From Simmondsia chinensis (Eukaryota; Streptophyta; Magnoliopsida; Caryophyllales; Simmondsiaceae): a stretch of 64,000 nt of DNA. The stretch lies in assembly GCA_018398585.1 (NCBI GenBank), contig JAGTTD010000003.1, forward strand, positions 9,494,637 to 9,558,636, given 5' to 3'. Every line of letters starts with the position of its first letter. Within the stretch, counting starts at the first letter, position 1. Shown here piece after piece: positions 33,744 to 44,326 of the stretch. The position numbers were made by a program, and so were the translations under genes. The notes beneath the pieces are model-generated. The model made no database searches, was not told where the DNA came from, and saw only the letters and a list, made by a program, of their open reading frames with translations.

Positions 33744-35884
33744 TTAAAAAGAAGAACCGCCGATGCTCTCTGCCTTGGCAACAACCTCTTGGTAAAGTTG
33801 ATTTGCCATACCTCGGAAGAATGTATGATTTAGATCAAGCTTGGCCTGCATCAGACATTTGACAAATTTAGAGAGACCCGCTAAGAATCCTTTCCAGTAT
33901 TGGGCCTTCAAAAGATCGCAAAATTCCATACAAGACTAAAACTGGGTCACTGCCTCTGCTCTAGCTGTCACTCCAGCATCCGAAGCCTGAGCTACTTAAA
34001 CCTTCATTTTCTCCTCTATAGCTGCTTGCTCACGATCCTTCTGCACTAACCTCTCCTTCATTCTCTCCTCCAAAGCTGCTTATTCTTTCTCCACTAACTT
34101 TCCCTCTAGACGCTGAACCTCTCTCCTAAATGCCACTCCTTTGTGCTCCCAAAATGTGGCCATTGCCGCAATCCAAGAACACATCTGCATTAAAAATAAC
34201 AACTTTAATCAGGGCCAACAATAAAACTACATGCCATATTTAGGCCAAGAATACCTTAATAGCATAAGCAGGAGCATGGCGGCTGAACTCCATATTCTTG
34301 TCATAAACTGAAGCTTCATAAAAGAAAGGAGGCATACCTTCGTCTACTTCAAAAGGGAAAGAAAGAAAGTATGATTGGTCAGCTTGGTGAGCCTCTTCCC
34401 TTTGTTGCGGAGTTGAAGGATGAGAAGGAATGCCTGAAAGAATGGAACTTGGAGAGCTTCCTTCTGAGGGAGGACTAATCGTAAAGGCGCGGGGAAACTT
34501 AAATAAGCAGCCAAAATTAGAATGCAACTCAAGAATAACTCCAATTTTTTCTTTACCCTTAACACTAGCTGGGATCTGCATACCGGATTTGCCCCCCATA
34601 GAAGACGAAGGGCTTAACATCACCCCTCCTGAATAGGCTCCAGGTGGTTCGGGCATCCCGGTACTCGGAATGGTAACAGCAGGATCTTGTAGAGTTGCAG
34701 ACTCTAATGGGGCCAGAATATCAGCGGCCCTCTCAATGGCAGGAGAACCTTGAACAACGTGAACAGCCGGCGCACTCTTATAGACAGCCTGGGGAGTTGG
34801 CTGTACACTCTCACTTCTTCGTGGCCACATTCTTCCTCTTCTTCAGAAGAGGAGTCTCGGCTTGCGAATCCCCTGCACCCTCAGCAATTACTTTCTTACC
34901 TTTTCCTTGCCGTAGTGATTCCGCTAGGGCAGGAATGCCCACATCCGATTCCCCACTTGGATAAAAAAAATAGAAACAAGTGCCACCACTAAAAGCACTG
35001 ATTGACCTAAAACATGAAGAAATAGGAGATAAGAGAGAAATGATCGAATTACCAGCAATAGGCTTTGAACACAAACTCGCCTTAATTAAAACCCTCTCTT
35101 GCTCTAGCAGCTCCTTAGTTGCTAGAAACCGTAGATCGGGGTCTCTTTCAAAGTACTTGATCACATCTCACGAGAAGTCAATTCCTCCTCACTAGGTGTT
35201 CGTGCATTTTAAGCAAACTCCAAAATGTGGGAAAGGACGGTAGCCATGACGGTTTAACCCACACAATTTTATTTTGCCAATAATTCAATTTAAAGGGTTT
35301 GTTCATAACAAAAAGCACCTCTCCCTTACTCTCAAACAATACCACCCCACTCTCTTTTAATTGCCAGGTCTTAATAAATAATCAAAGCTACGAGTGGAAG
35401 GGGATAACCCAGCCACAGAACAAGTAATGAAATAACCATAAATGTTGCAGAAACCGTTTGGACTAATTTGACCAGGACACACCAAAAACTACATAAGAAT
35501 CCATTCAACAAAATTAGGAAGTGGTAACTTCAGCCCTACTTCCAGAGCATCCACGGTCACCAAAAAATAATCAGGCTGGGGAGGATACAGGGGGCAGTCA
35601 CTTTCTCCAGGGGCCAAAACCTCATAATCTCCTGAGAGGTAATAATTCTACCAAAAAATTCTTCATCCCTTCCCCCTCACGAAGCGAGGAAGCGAATGAC
35701 CCAAAAGGATGTACAAAAGCCGTCTCAGGGATCCTTGCTCCTAAGGCCACCTCTTCGGGAGTCCTGCCACTTACTAGACTAAGTCAGGAAAGGGGCTCCA
35801 CCACCATACCCACCCTTGCCTGGGCTTCTTCCCTAAATTGGCTTTCAAGTTGAGTGTACTGAATACGTACGCACTTGGGAGCCA
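33744..35884 (-). pseudogene. Antisense accessory gene of the Tat element (Transposase_28/gene23-like), broken
   Basis: It reads opposite to pol, between pol and the 3' LTR. A plausible start is ATG 35884 (MAPKCVRIQYTQLESQF). A region resembling the putative gypsy-type transposon domain PF04195 follows: LKLPLPNFVEWIL (about 35530), CPGQISPNGFCNIYGYFITC, GWYCLRVREGRCFL, with stops. Next come DPDLRFLATKELL (35143-35105), a basic KKRKN stretch (34829), a Ser/Pro-rich disordered section (34830-34450), a Lys/Glu-rich coiled coil (about 34130-33990), and a C-terminal block (CDLLKAQYWKGFLAGLSKF, to TAA/TAG after GGSSF at 33747). Tat elements of several plants carry such antisense ORFs, and their role is unknown. 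Short introns probably explain some frame breaks, such as near 35040. Confidence 0.72.
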
Positions 35885-36400
35885 TATCTCTATACAAAAT
35901 AGGAACAAAAAGGGAAGAAAATCAGTAAACAAAGTAAGGAACCTTACTAAGATAGTTCTCACTCCTTAACGACAGCTCACCTGCATTTAGGAGGTCTGGG
36001 GAGCTTCTTCGGGGACAAGGGGTGGATTCTATTTAAATAACTGATCCCCCGTCTTCTATAATCAAAGTCCCCATGGAAGAATATAAAGGGAGGTTGGCCC
36101 ATTGATCTAACAAATCATCCATGAGCTGTGAACCTCGATTAGGTTTCTCCATGGAGACAGCCCTAATTTCAAAGCTCCCCAAAAGGGAAAACACAAGTGA
36201 GACATTGAAAACGAGAGAGGGAGGAATCGAAAAAAGAGAAACATTAGTGGTTCTTACTTTGCAGCCCGGACGAAACCCCAAGGAAGAGTGGAAGAGAGCT
36301 TCGAAGTTTTAGGACAGGGAAAAAATGGTTTTAAAATATATTAAAACTCAGATTAGGGAAAAGTGAAAACGGGAAGAAAAAGTAGTGTATTTATTGAGGA
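35885..36400 (-). promoter_or_regulatory. Upstream region of the antisense gene, possible TATA at 36388-36398
   Basis: On the minus strand CAATAAATACAC lies about 500 bp upstream of the proposed ATG, followed by a pyrimidine-rich leader. An open stretch 36281-36033 lies between, possibly an upstream exon (MEKPNRGSQLMDDLLDQW). The TATA assignment is inference from position and composition. Confidence 0.35.
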
Positions 36401-36891
36401 AATGGGCCTCCGTGCAAGGGGAAGTGGCTGTTTGACACGTGTTCGACTAAAAGCCGGCACAACCGACTGGCGTAATCATTAATAAGTTGAAATTATCCTT
36501 ATCCAGAGCCTGCTAATCATCCTCAGTTTAACAAAAATCTAACGTTAAAAGCTGGGGTGCTAGCGGTTACCTATTCACAGTAGCCGCTAGCCTGGACAAT
36601 AGAATAACCTTACCACCATCCCTCCCGCCCCTTGGAAATTAAAACACCAAAGAATAAAGCAAATAGAAGATTACCAAAAAACATCCACAAATGGTCTTAC
36701 CAAATAATACACAAGTTTATAACAAAAGGACAAAAACATAAAAGTAAACAGTAATTGATTAGTTAATTTTAAATCTTACATAACACATTTCACAATCTCA
36801 AAACTTAGGATTGTCATACACAACCCGGAGAGATGATGCCATCAGGGTCATCCTACCCATTACAAAGTGACAAAAATTGATGTGCCAACCA

Positions 36892-36927
<36 letters not shown>

Positions 36928-38207
36928 GACCTCAAATTCCTCTTCCTCTACGCATAGGCCAGAAATAGAACCAGTGGCTCCTCATTGCAACGAAACAGTG
37001 AACTGAATAAGAAAACAAATGCACCTATGTATCACAAGGATGATTCCCTAAGGGCAGTATCTGACCATGCGATCTCCACTGGAGAGAGCAGCAGCAAGCC
37101 TGATCATGGGTGGAAAAAGTTAAATATCCTTTGGATACAGTAAATCCTGTTACAACAGGACTCCACCTACCCCCAAACCCTAGTAAACGTATGAATAGCT
37201 GAAAACGCTTTACCCAAGAAGTAGGGTCCTCCCTATCCTCAAGGGTCCACACTGTAAAGCCTGGACTTCATAACGTAATCAAGCAAAGAGTAAGAGAACT
37301 AGTTGACGTTTCCCACCATCTTAAAAGCTTACCATCATGGCAAGGGTACAAGTTCTAATAAACAGTTCTCAGGAAGGGCAGTAAAGTCACTAAGTTTTGC
37401 GCCACACAGCAGCGCATCTGATAGGGGCTTCCAGAGGACCCGCCAAGGTATTGACCCCAGTCTGATAAGAAAAAGAGGTCACCGCCACTACAAACATGTC
37501 CTTGAAATGACACATACCTTGGGCCAACATCAATTTCTCCCCTACGCACCCACTCTCCCTCCCATGAGAAGACTTGGTATTCACTTATGAAATAACCATA
37601 CCATGAGACACCCTAAGTCCAGCATGAAAAGAAAAAGGTAAACCTCAAACTGAAAAGCCACATCCGAACATCCAAACAACAAGTTCAAAGGGGAGTCAAA
37701 TTGATTGGAAGACATCCCCTCAGGAATTCCAACCATCCTGCACACCTTAAAGGCTGGATTGTAAAGGATCAACTAAGATATGTCCCAAGGGTTGTAGTCA
37801 CGGCATAAGAGTAACCCACCACTGGGATCCTACCACGCGAATATCGTTCGCCAGAATCTCAACCACATTGGATGGCATAATAGGAGAGGAATCTTTGGAG
37901 GAAGAAAACGCCACCAAATCATCAAGAGCAAACGGAATCTCAAGTTGAAGTAAAAAGCTGTCCGCGTGACGAAGTAAACTCCGGAAAGACTGCCTCTCAA
38001 TGAAATCATGTTCCATAAGCAGATCCCTGAAAGAGTGAGAAAGAACATAAAACCGCAAAAGGGGACCTGACTGGCATCCAAGAAAACATCTCTCAGGTCG
38101 TGTCATCTATAAAAGAATCCTTTGGGACTGATAGGACATCAAGTGAGTGCCAAACCCTATTTATAGGAAAAAGCAGGGACTCCAAGACTAAAAAGCTTCT
38201 TTAGCCT
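36401..38207. other. Tat element 3' non-coding region, with an A32 tract
   Basis: No recognised protein. A run of about 32 A is at 36893-36924. The longest open stretches on the minus strand (37025-37252 and 37798-38106) show no family motif I know and have no supporting context. This long non-coding interval between accessory gene and LTR is common in Tat elements. Confidence 0.45.
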
Positions 38208-38224
38208 CAGAGTGGGGGGCTCAT
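38208..38224 (+). other. Polypurine tract of the Tat element
   Basis: CAGAGTGGGGGGCTCAT lies directly before TGTTGAGG. G-rich tracts ending this way precede Tat 3' LTRs and prime plus-strand DNA synthesis. Confidence 0.65.
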
Positions 38225-38988
38225 TGTTGAGGAAAAAAGTAAACGATAAATAAACCGACACATCGTAACGCCATGATTGTTGATGGAAGCATTAGGACCC
38301 ACTCCAACCATGGTGTTGTGAACATAGGAGGACCTGTTTGATCACATAGGGGGCAACCTAGCACTAATCACCTCAATGGTGGCTACATGGATCCCCAACA
38401 ATAATATGGAAAACCGTGGTTTGGCGGATAGCGTGGCACTCAGCTACAAGGGATAGAACTACATGAAGTCATCTCGGCAGAACTTACTACCGCCAACCCC
38501 ACCCACTGCTCACATACTTTACTTCCCCCCTAAGGGAAAGACACGTTTCAATTAGTCAACTCCCACTGCCCATATACCTTAACCCACTACACGAAAGAAG
38601 GGCCATTGGGTTAGCTATAAAAGGAAGACAGGATGCCAAGGGCAAAGAAGAGGCGAATGAGAGGAGAGAGAAGGGAGAAACCATCACAAAACAGTATGGG
38701 TCAAGAGTCTGAGTCCGACTCTTCCTAAAAGAACTTACACCATTTTTTCCTAAATAAGGGAGAAACAAGTAAGTAGCTTTATTTCAAAAATAATGTGGGT
38801 AATTATTGTCTTATTACATAAATAGAACACTAGCTAATAGTGCCTTTCTCTAATCTTCATAAATAGGGCATTGGAGTTGTAATGTATGACATGAAAATGT
38901 ATAATAAATTGAATTCTCTTTCTTCTCTAATATTTCGTTCTCCGCTTCCTAAATTTTACTTTATTTTCCCCTCAATTTCTATTGGCAG
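38225..38988 (+). repeat. Probable 3' LTR of the Tat element (right edge approximate)
   Basis: It starts TGTTGAGGAAAA after the polypurine tract. A TATA box CTATAAAAGG is at 38615-38624 and AATAAATT at about 38902 could be the polyadenylation signal. The right end is unclear: CCCTCA at 38974 or TTGGCA at 38987 are candidates. The partner 5' LTR lies outside the window, so the boundary and target duplication cannot be confirmed. Confidence 0.55.
38614..38624 (+). promoter_or_regulatory. TATA box of the Tat LTR
   Basis: GCTATAAAAGG is followed within 30-40 bp by a GA-rich leader, matching U3/R architecture. Confidence 0.5.
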
Positions 38989-39062
38989 CTCCAATTAAGT
39001 TTCAAAGAGAGTAATATAGTCGCTCTTCCTAGGCTAACCACCTCACTACTTGCATGCTAAAC

Positions 39063-39093
<31 letters not shown>

Positions 39094-40473
39094 GAGGCAT
39101 TGAGCCTTTTTTTGTTTTTGATGAAAATGCATCCCATCACAAAAACATATCTTTCTTTATATTATAGATAAGTACCCCACCACCAAAGGCTCTAAATCTA
39201 AATCCAATAAATTCTGAAGAGTGTTACCAAAACGGCTCCAAACTCCAATTCAAATAAGAGTTCTATAATGCATAAAGATAAAAATTAAAGTTACATAATA
39301 AAAAAAGAAAGAAATAAAAAAATAAGGCTTCATATATTTAATCACAGTAAATACATAAAAATTATATAAACTTGTATTTTCAAAAATAAAGCATTTGTTC
39401 ATGCACCACATAGGATAACACTACTTTTTATTATTTTACTATCCAAATAAATGTCTGCTATTATCTCAGTGTTAGAAATATTTGATAAATTATATATTAG
39501 CATCCTGATATTTAGTGTATTGATACTTTAATCAACAAATTTTGTAAAATAACTTTTTAATTCAAGAGATACAGATGTTAGTAAAACAGTCCAAATGATG
39601 TGGTGAAACAATGCAAAACTAGCTACTATTCGTTGATAAACCCACCACATCCTCACTATTTCCCTTGTCCCATATATGAACCAGAATGGTATGTCACTGC
39701 TAGTGAAGAAGAGTTTGGTGAGGAACAAATTTTAAACCCTTACTAATGCAAAATGGGAATGTAAATCGATTGAACACGTCAAAATAGAAAGATAAATACG
39801 GAATCTGTTGAAACAAGAGAGAAAACTACGGTTTCATATTAAGTAATGAGTAAATGAGCTATACAACCAGCAATAGAAAGCATTTATGGGCAGAGAAATA
39901 AACTCTAAAAATACAAAATTATAAAAATGACACTAAACTAATCAAGAAAACATAAAAGTGGCTCAAAAACACGTTTAGAGGGTGAATATGGGGAAAACAG
40001 GCAGGATCGTTCCGGTGGCCATTTGAAGTTGAATGAGCAAATTAGTTTTACAACCCACTTGTTTGACTTTTTGGGGATCTAACTGCTCCAAATACTTTTT
40101 GACCCTTAGTCCTACATCACTTACACCATCATTAGGACTAATTTATTAAATACTTGTAACTTTTGTATAAAAATAACAGTCTATGAAATAAAAAGATAAT
40201 ATACCGAACCTTAGATACTAATGGTATATTTGTACTTATATATAGAGATTTCTACTTTGAAACTACTTGCAAAATTGACATATTTTCACTTAATTATTAC
40301 AATCTTTTTACTTTCCAAAAAATTATTTGTTATACTCTATTTTTTTTTTTTTTTCAATTAAATTGCCTTTTGTCAATATTGATAGTATTTCTTTTCAGAA
40401 AGAGGGTTCTAATTGAAATCTTTGGGGTGCGACTTAAAATAAATTAAAAAGTTGAGTTAATCTAAGTAATGCA
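38989..40473. other. Intergenic AT-rich DNA with an A27 tract
   Basis: A run of 27 A at 39065-39091 is followed by GGGAGGCATTGAGCC. A minus-strand open stretch at 39528-39728 has no recognised motif. I see no gene or complete element here. Confidence 0.4.
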
Positions 40474-40478
40474 CATAC
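40474..40478. repeat. Target site duplication CATAC (left), partner CATGC at 47843-47847
   Basis: The 5 bp flanking the Ale-like copia LTRs are CATAC and CATGC, one mismatch apart, as expected for an old insertion. Confidence 0.65.
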
Positions 40479-40661
40479 TATTAGAATATATTACATTGTG
40501 GCACGATTATATTGTATAGCTTGTTAGAATGTATTACATTATGAAAAGTATATATTGTATAGGTTAAATATGTAAATGTTTTCATGTATTGTAAGATACT
40601 ATATTCATTATAAATAGGAGAGACGGCCTCCTCATTTGGTGTGTCCCGTTTTAATCTTTCA
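40479..40661 (+). repeat. Copia (Ale-like) 5' LTR
   Basis: It begins TATTAGAATATATTAC (mutated TG) and ends CTTTCA. A 43-bp internal duplication makes TGTTAGAAT recur at 40522. A TATAAATAG box is at 40609-40617. Confidence 0.88.
40609..40617 (+). promoter_or_regulatory. TATA box of the Ale-like LTR
   Basis: TATAAATAG is kept as TATAAATAC at about 47795 in the 3' LTR. It lies about 50 bp before the LTR end, implying a very short R-U5. Confidence 0.55.
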
Positions 40662-40675
40662 TGGTATTAGAGCTA
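40662..40675 (+). other. Primer binding site of the Ale-like element
   Basis: TGGTATTAGAGCTA follows the LTR directly, a one-base variant of the tRNA-Met PBS TGGTATCAGAGC. Confidence 0.85.
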
Positions 40676-40884
40676 TCAATAGCTTAAAACGCTCTCTTTT
40701 CTCAAGGCAAACCCTAGCCGCCCCACAAAACTCTAGCCAGAGCAAATCCTAGCCGCTGCCCTCCTCTAGCTACTGCGCTACCCTCCTCCTCGCCTCTTTC
40801 TCACACCACCCTGCCCGACACCACCTCCTTTGCCTTTTCCACATATTTCACAAAATCCTTTTCCATTAAAATACAAAACTTCTC

Positions 40885-41870
40885 ATGGCTATCCCTTCCT
40901 CCACCACCTCTTCACCTAGCGATGGTACCCCTATCCCTTCTCCAGTGTCGGCCAACTCCGGTGGCATTCCCTTAACATTTCCCACTCCGTTCAATGTCTC
41001 TAACATGCTGAGTCAAATCTCGGCTACTTTAGACCTGACTAACCCATCATCCTATATGGTGTAGCACCGCTCCTTTCTCTCCACCTGTCATGGATATGGT
41101 GTTGACGGACATCCTGATGGGACTTCTCCTCGGCCAGCAGCAACGGATCCCCTCCATGGCTACTGGCGCCAACTCGATAACCTCCTAATCTCCTGGATAG
41201 TTGGTACTATCTCTTTTGATATTGCTAGTGATGTTTATGGTGATGATGATGACTTGACCATCCCCTCTCTTTGGGGCGCTATTTCTCGTTTGTTTACTGA
41301 TTTTGTGCAATCCTGACAGTTACAGTTGAAGCCAGAATAGGTAATATTAAGAAAGGGAATCTTACCATGCTTGCTCATCTCACTAAAATTAAATCATTGG
41401 ATGATACTTTTCGTTCTATTAATGCCACTATTATTGACGTTCATATGGTCTTGGCTATTGTTGACGGTCTTTCTGAAAATAAAGATTATACTGCCATCTA
41501 TTGCTACTCGTGTACCCTTTCCGAACTTTCTTGAGGCGCAATCTTTTCTCATGGGAGAAGAATCCCATCTCACCAATGATGCTCCACCTGCTTCTGTTGT
41601 GTTGGCTGCTCTAGGTACTTCTTCCGATAATCGTGGCATTGTTCTCGATCCGACTGCATCCACTGGGTCCAACAACCAGCCCATTGTCATGGCTGGTACT
41701 GAGTAGCCAACTACATTACCCGCTCAGCAGCACTTCAGTTTTGGTAATTTTTAGGGTAATGGTCGTGGTAACGATTGTGGCCGTAGTGATCGTGATAACG
41801 GTTGTGGACAAGGTCTAAACAATAATAATCGCAAGAATGGTAACTAGTGGAATCAGACTATGTGGGGACC
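40885..41870 (+). pseudogene. Copia (Ale-like) gag, broken
   Basis: It starts at ATG 40885 (MAIPSSTTSSPSDGT) and runs with stops (TAG in YMV-HR at about 41063) through a conserved copia gag pattern: STCHGYGVDGHPDGTSP, then WRQLDNLLISWIVGTISFDI (41167). After a frameshift comes the YRTLKKG-like linker and a Gly/Asn-rich region (41750-41860) interrupted by the inserted LTR element. The gag tail continues at 44327 (MPPFEQPCCPTQFS). It would form the particle shell. Confidence 0.78.
41866..41870. repeat. Target site duplication GGACC (left), partner GGACT at 44322-44326
   Basis: These 5-bp flanks of the inner element's LTRs differ at one base. They define the insertion point within copia gag. 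Confidence 0.75.
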
Positions 41871-42187
41871 TGTTATGATCATAATGAGTAGTAAGGGGTA
41901 ATCTAGTAGTATATGGCTAATAAGATCATGTAAGGTCAAGGCGGTCGGGAGTATTGTCCTAATGCAATGTACTTGTCTTAGCTCCTAGTTAGTATAAGTA
42001 GTTAGCTTGCTTTGTAATCTTGGAATTTATGATGAATGATGAATGAAGTCTAATCTCTCTCTTTGATCTAGACCCTCTCTAGATATTTCTTCTATTTCTC
42101 ATCTCTTTCACTTATTTTCTCATCTTAACTCCCTTTTATCCAATCTATCCCTAACTTATGAACCTAGATCAATATAGATTCGTAACA
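41871..42187 (+). repeat. LTR of the 2.45-kb element, 5'
   Basis: It begins TGTTATGATCATAATGAG and ends GATTCGTAACA. It equals 44005-44321 in length and differs by few bases to the eye, so the insertion is younger than most elements here. Confidence 0.92.
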
Positions 42188-42189
42188 AT

Positions 42190-42202
42190 TGGAATCAGAG
42201 CC
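42190..42202 (+). other. Primer binding site of the 2.45-kb element
   Basis: TGGAATCAGAGCC starts two bases after the LTR and is one mismatch from the tRNA-Met PBS. Confidence 0.85.
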
Positions 42203-43078
42203 TCCTTTGGCTTCCAAATTGAGCTATTAATCAAGAAATTCAAAAAATCAGATTGTTGTCGCTGTGCAAGATACTTTAGATGCTTTGCATTGGATTTAGT
42301 TGAATCTACTTCAACTAGATTGAGTTTGTATTGTGTCAAGCTTTGGTGTTGGCTGGAATTGATCAAACAAAAACAAGTTCTACAGTAATTCGATGTGGTG
42401 GTGAAGTGATTGGATGATGCATTTCTGTAGCAATTTTCAGTTCTATTACATTTAATCAAGTTCAATCAATAGAACCTCGATTTAGCTGGTGAATTGATCA
42501 ATAACGTAAGTACTCGTGAACAATTTACGATTCTCGTGATGCGCTGATGCTATGCAATTGATTTGTGGTGCTGAATTTCAATTCATTCCAGCCGATCAAA
42601 GTGCGGGAACAGCTACAAGATCAACCGGATCAAAATTCAGCTCAAATCTAGCAGTTCAAGTACTGCTTTATTGATGTTCTGCTGAAAATTTGCAAGATCT
42701 GCTGTGGTTTGGTGTTTTGCTGCCATTAAGTTGCTTGATTAAGTTGAAGTTGATCAAGAAAATCTAGTTGTAAGTTATGATTAAGTTGAGCTGAAGCTGA
42801 AACTACAAGGTGCTCGATTAATTGTGGTGGAGGTTGAACTTGCTGATATAAACTGAGTAATTGTGCAACAGCCTCAGACTTGGGTTTAGTACTGCAGTAC
42901 AAAGCTGAATCAAGCTTAGGTTGAGCTCAATTGTCAACTCAGAGCTGGAATTGTTCAAAGTTCAGTGTTCAAGATTAAGCTCCATATAGAGAACTTGATT
43001 CTAACTGCGATATTCAAAGTTGAGTGAGCTGAATCGTGAAATTCTTCTAAAGAATTGATACAAATTGAGTACAACAGA

Positions 43079-43372
43079 ATGGATGAAGAAACAATTCCAA
43101 CATTCCATGACATTTTTGAGGGCTTCAGGTCACAAATTTCACAGCTATTTCAAGAAATGTTGAGCAAAAGCCAAGCAATATTTGAATTTCATCAAGGTCT
43201 TGCTGCAGTACCCTTACATTCAGCAAGGAATGTGGAAGAACATAGAAGTGCGCAGGTTCCTGAGGTTGTTTTAGATGCTGCAGCATTAGATTTTGAAGAC
43301 AAAACATTGAAGCTCCTCTACTGCAGCAGGTACATCAAGAATCACAGCAAACCTTCTCTGCAGGACACTTAA
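43079..43372 (+). CDS. Unknown 97-aa ORF in the non-autonomous element
   Basis: It opens at ATG 43079 (MDEETIPTFHDIFEGFRSQI) and ends at TAA after LQDT. The protein is acidic to neutral, with a Phe/Gln-rich helical start (SQLFQEMLSKSQAIFEF) and no motif I can assign. A frame change leads to a further open stretch (about 43390-43650) rich in Ala, Glu and Leu (RLARIQLDRASSHLNVMEAA). Together they could be the decayed N-terminus of a gypsy gag, which often begins with a coiled coil. I cannot confirm function or expression. Confidence 0.35.
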   Translation: MDEETIPTFHDIFEGFRSQISQLFQEMLSKSQAIFEFHQGLAAVPLHSARNVEEHRSAQVPEVVLDAAALDFEDKTLKLLYCSRYIKNHSKPSLQDT

Positions 43373-43990
43373 AATTAGAAGGTTTTGGGACTGACTTTGC
43401 TGCGGCTGCAAGTCCTTCATTTCCAGCTCAAGCTGCTGCTTCAAGGGCTGTTATTTTAGAGCTTCTTACAACTGATCGGCTAGCACGCATTCAGCTTGAT
43501 AGAGCTAGCTCACATTTGAATGTTATGGAGGCAGCTTTTAGACTTGAGCAAGCATTTGATGAGGCAACAACATCAATCCACGCTCAAGCATTGATCCTTC
43601 AAGTAACGGATGTTTGGTTCAAGAGCAATAGGGTCTCCTTCATAAAGCTATGCTAGTGGGAGGATATTTGTGAGTTGTTTACCAAGTTATACTGCAGCAA
43701 CAAGTCCTCTTCAGCTGCATTTCATAGTTCCAGCAGCAACTTTATGTTCAAGAACATTGGCCATTAAATCCATCAACTTCTTAAATGGGAAGACATATGC
43801 AAAATCTAATGTTTGGTCCTACTGCAGTGCTGAAAGGTTGAGCTGAACAAGTATCGTTCCGTTGAGAAGTTGCTGTTTGGCATTGGAATTCGATGCTAAA
43901 GTGCAAGAATAATGAGTTCAAGTTGCCATTAGAGTCAATAAGGTCATAAAGCTACACTTTTCTCTTAGATAATTGAGGACAAGAGTCCTT

Positions 43991-44004
43991 AAAGGGGGGA
44001 GTAT
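43991..44004 (+). other. Polypurine tract of the 2.45-kb element
   Basis: AAAGGGGGGAGTAT lies immediately before the 3' LTR. Confidence 0.8.
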
Positions 44005-44321
44005 TGTTATAATTATAATGAGTCGTAAGGGGTAATCTAGTAGTATATGGCTAATAAGATCATGTAAGGTCAAATCAGTTGGGAGTATTGTCCTAATGCA
44101 ATGCACTTGTCTTAGCTCTTAGTTAGTATAAGTAGTTAGCTTGCTTTGTAATCTTGGCATATATGATGAATGATGAATGAAGTCTAATCTCACTCTTTGA
44201 TCTAGAACCTCTCTAGATATTTCTTCTATTTCTCATCTCTTTTACTTCTTTTCTCATCTTAACTCTCTTTTATCCAATCTATCCCTAGCTTATGAACCTA
44301 GATCAATCTAGATTTGTAACA
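44005..44321 (+). repeat. LTR of the 2.45-kb element, 3'
   Basis: It begins TGTTATAATTATAATGAG and ends GATTTGTAACA. It is 317 bp, the same as its partner. Confidence 0.92.
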
Positions 44322-44326
44322 GGACT

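Larger units (their letters stand above)
41871..44321 (+). mobile_element. Non-autonomous LTR retrotransposon, 2.45 kb, with an unrecognised ORF
   Basis: Two 317-bp LTRs, a PBS and a G6 polypurine tract enclose 1.8 kb without gag zinc knuckle, protease, RT, RNase H or integrase motifs. It is larger than a typical TRIM and smaller than a LARD. The internal 3' end resembles the terminus of Ty3/gypsy polyproteins (EDKSP-like LRTRVLKGG read just before the tract), suggesting it derives from a gypsy element. It must have been mobilised by enzymes supplied in trans. Confidence 0.85.

Noticed and set aside
36893..36924. Poly(A) tract as a retroposed pseudogene tail
   Set aside because: No cDNA-like sequence precedes it and no flanking duplication is seen; it looks like a simple homopolymer.
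37798..38106. Minus-strand 102-codon open stretch as a gene
   Set aside because: No start context, no recognised motif, and it lies in the 3' non-coding part of the Tat element next to the polypurine tract.
39528..39728. Minus-strand 66-codon open stretch with many aromatic residues
   Set aside because: It hints at a membrane protein, but it is short, AT-rich, without conserved motif or neighbouring exons.
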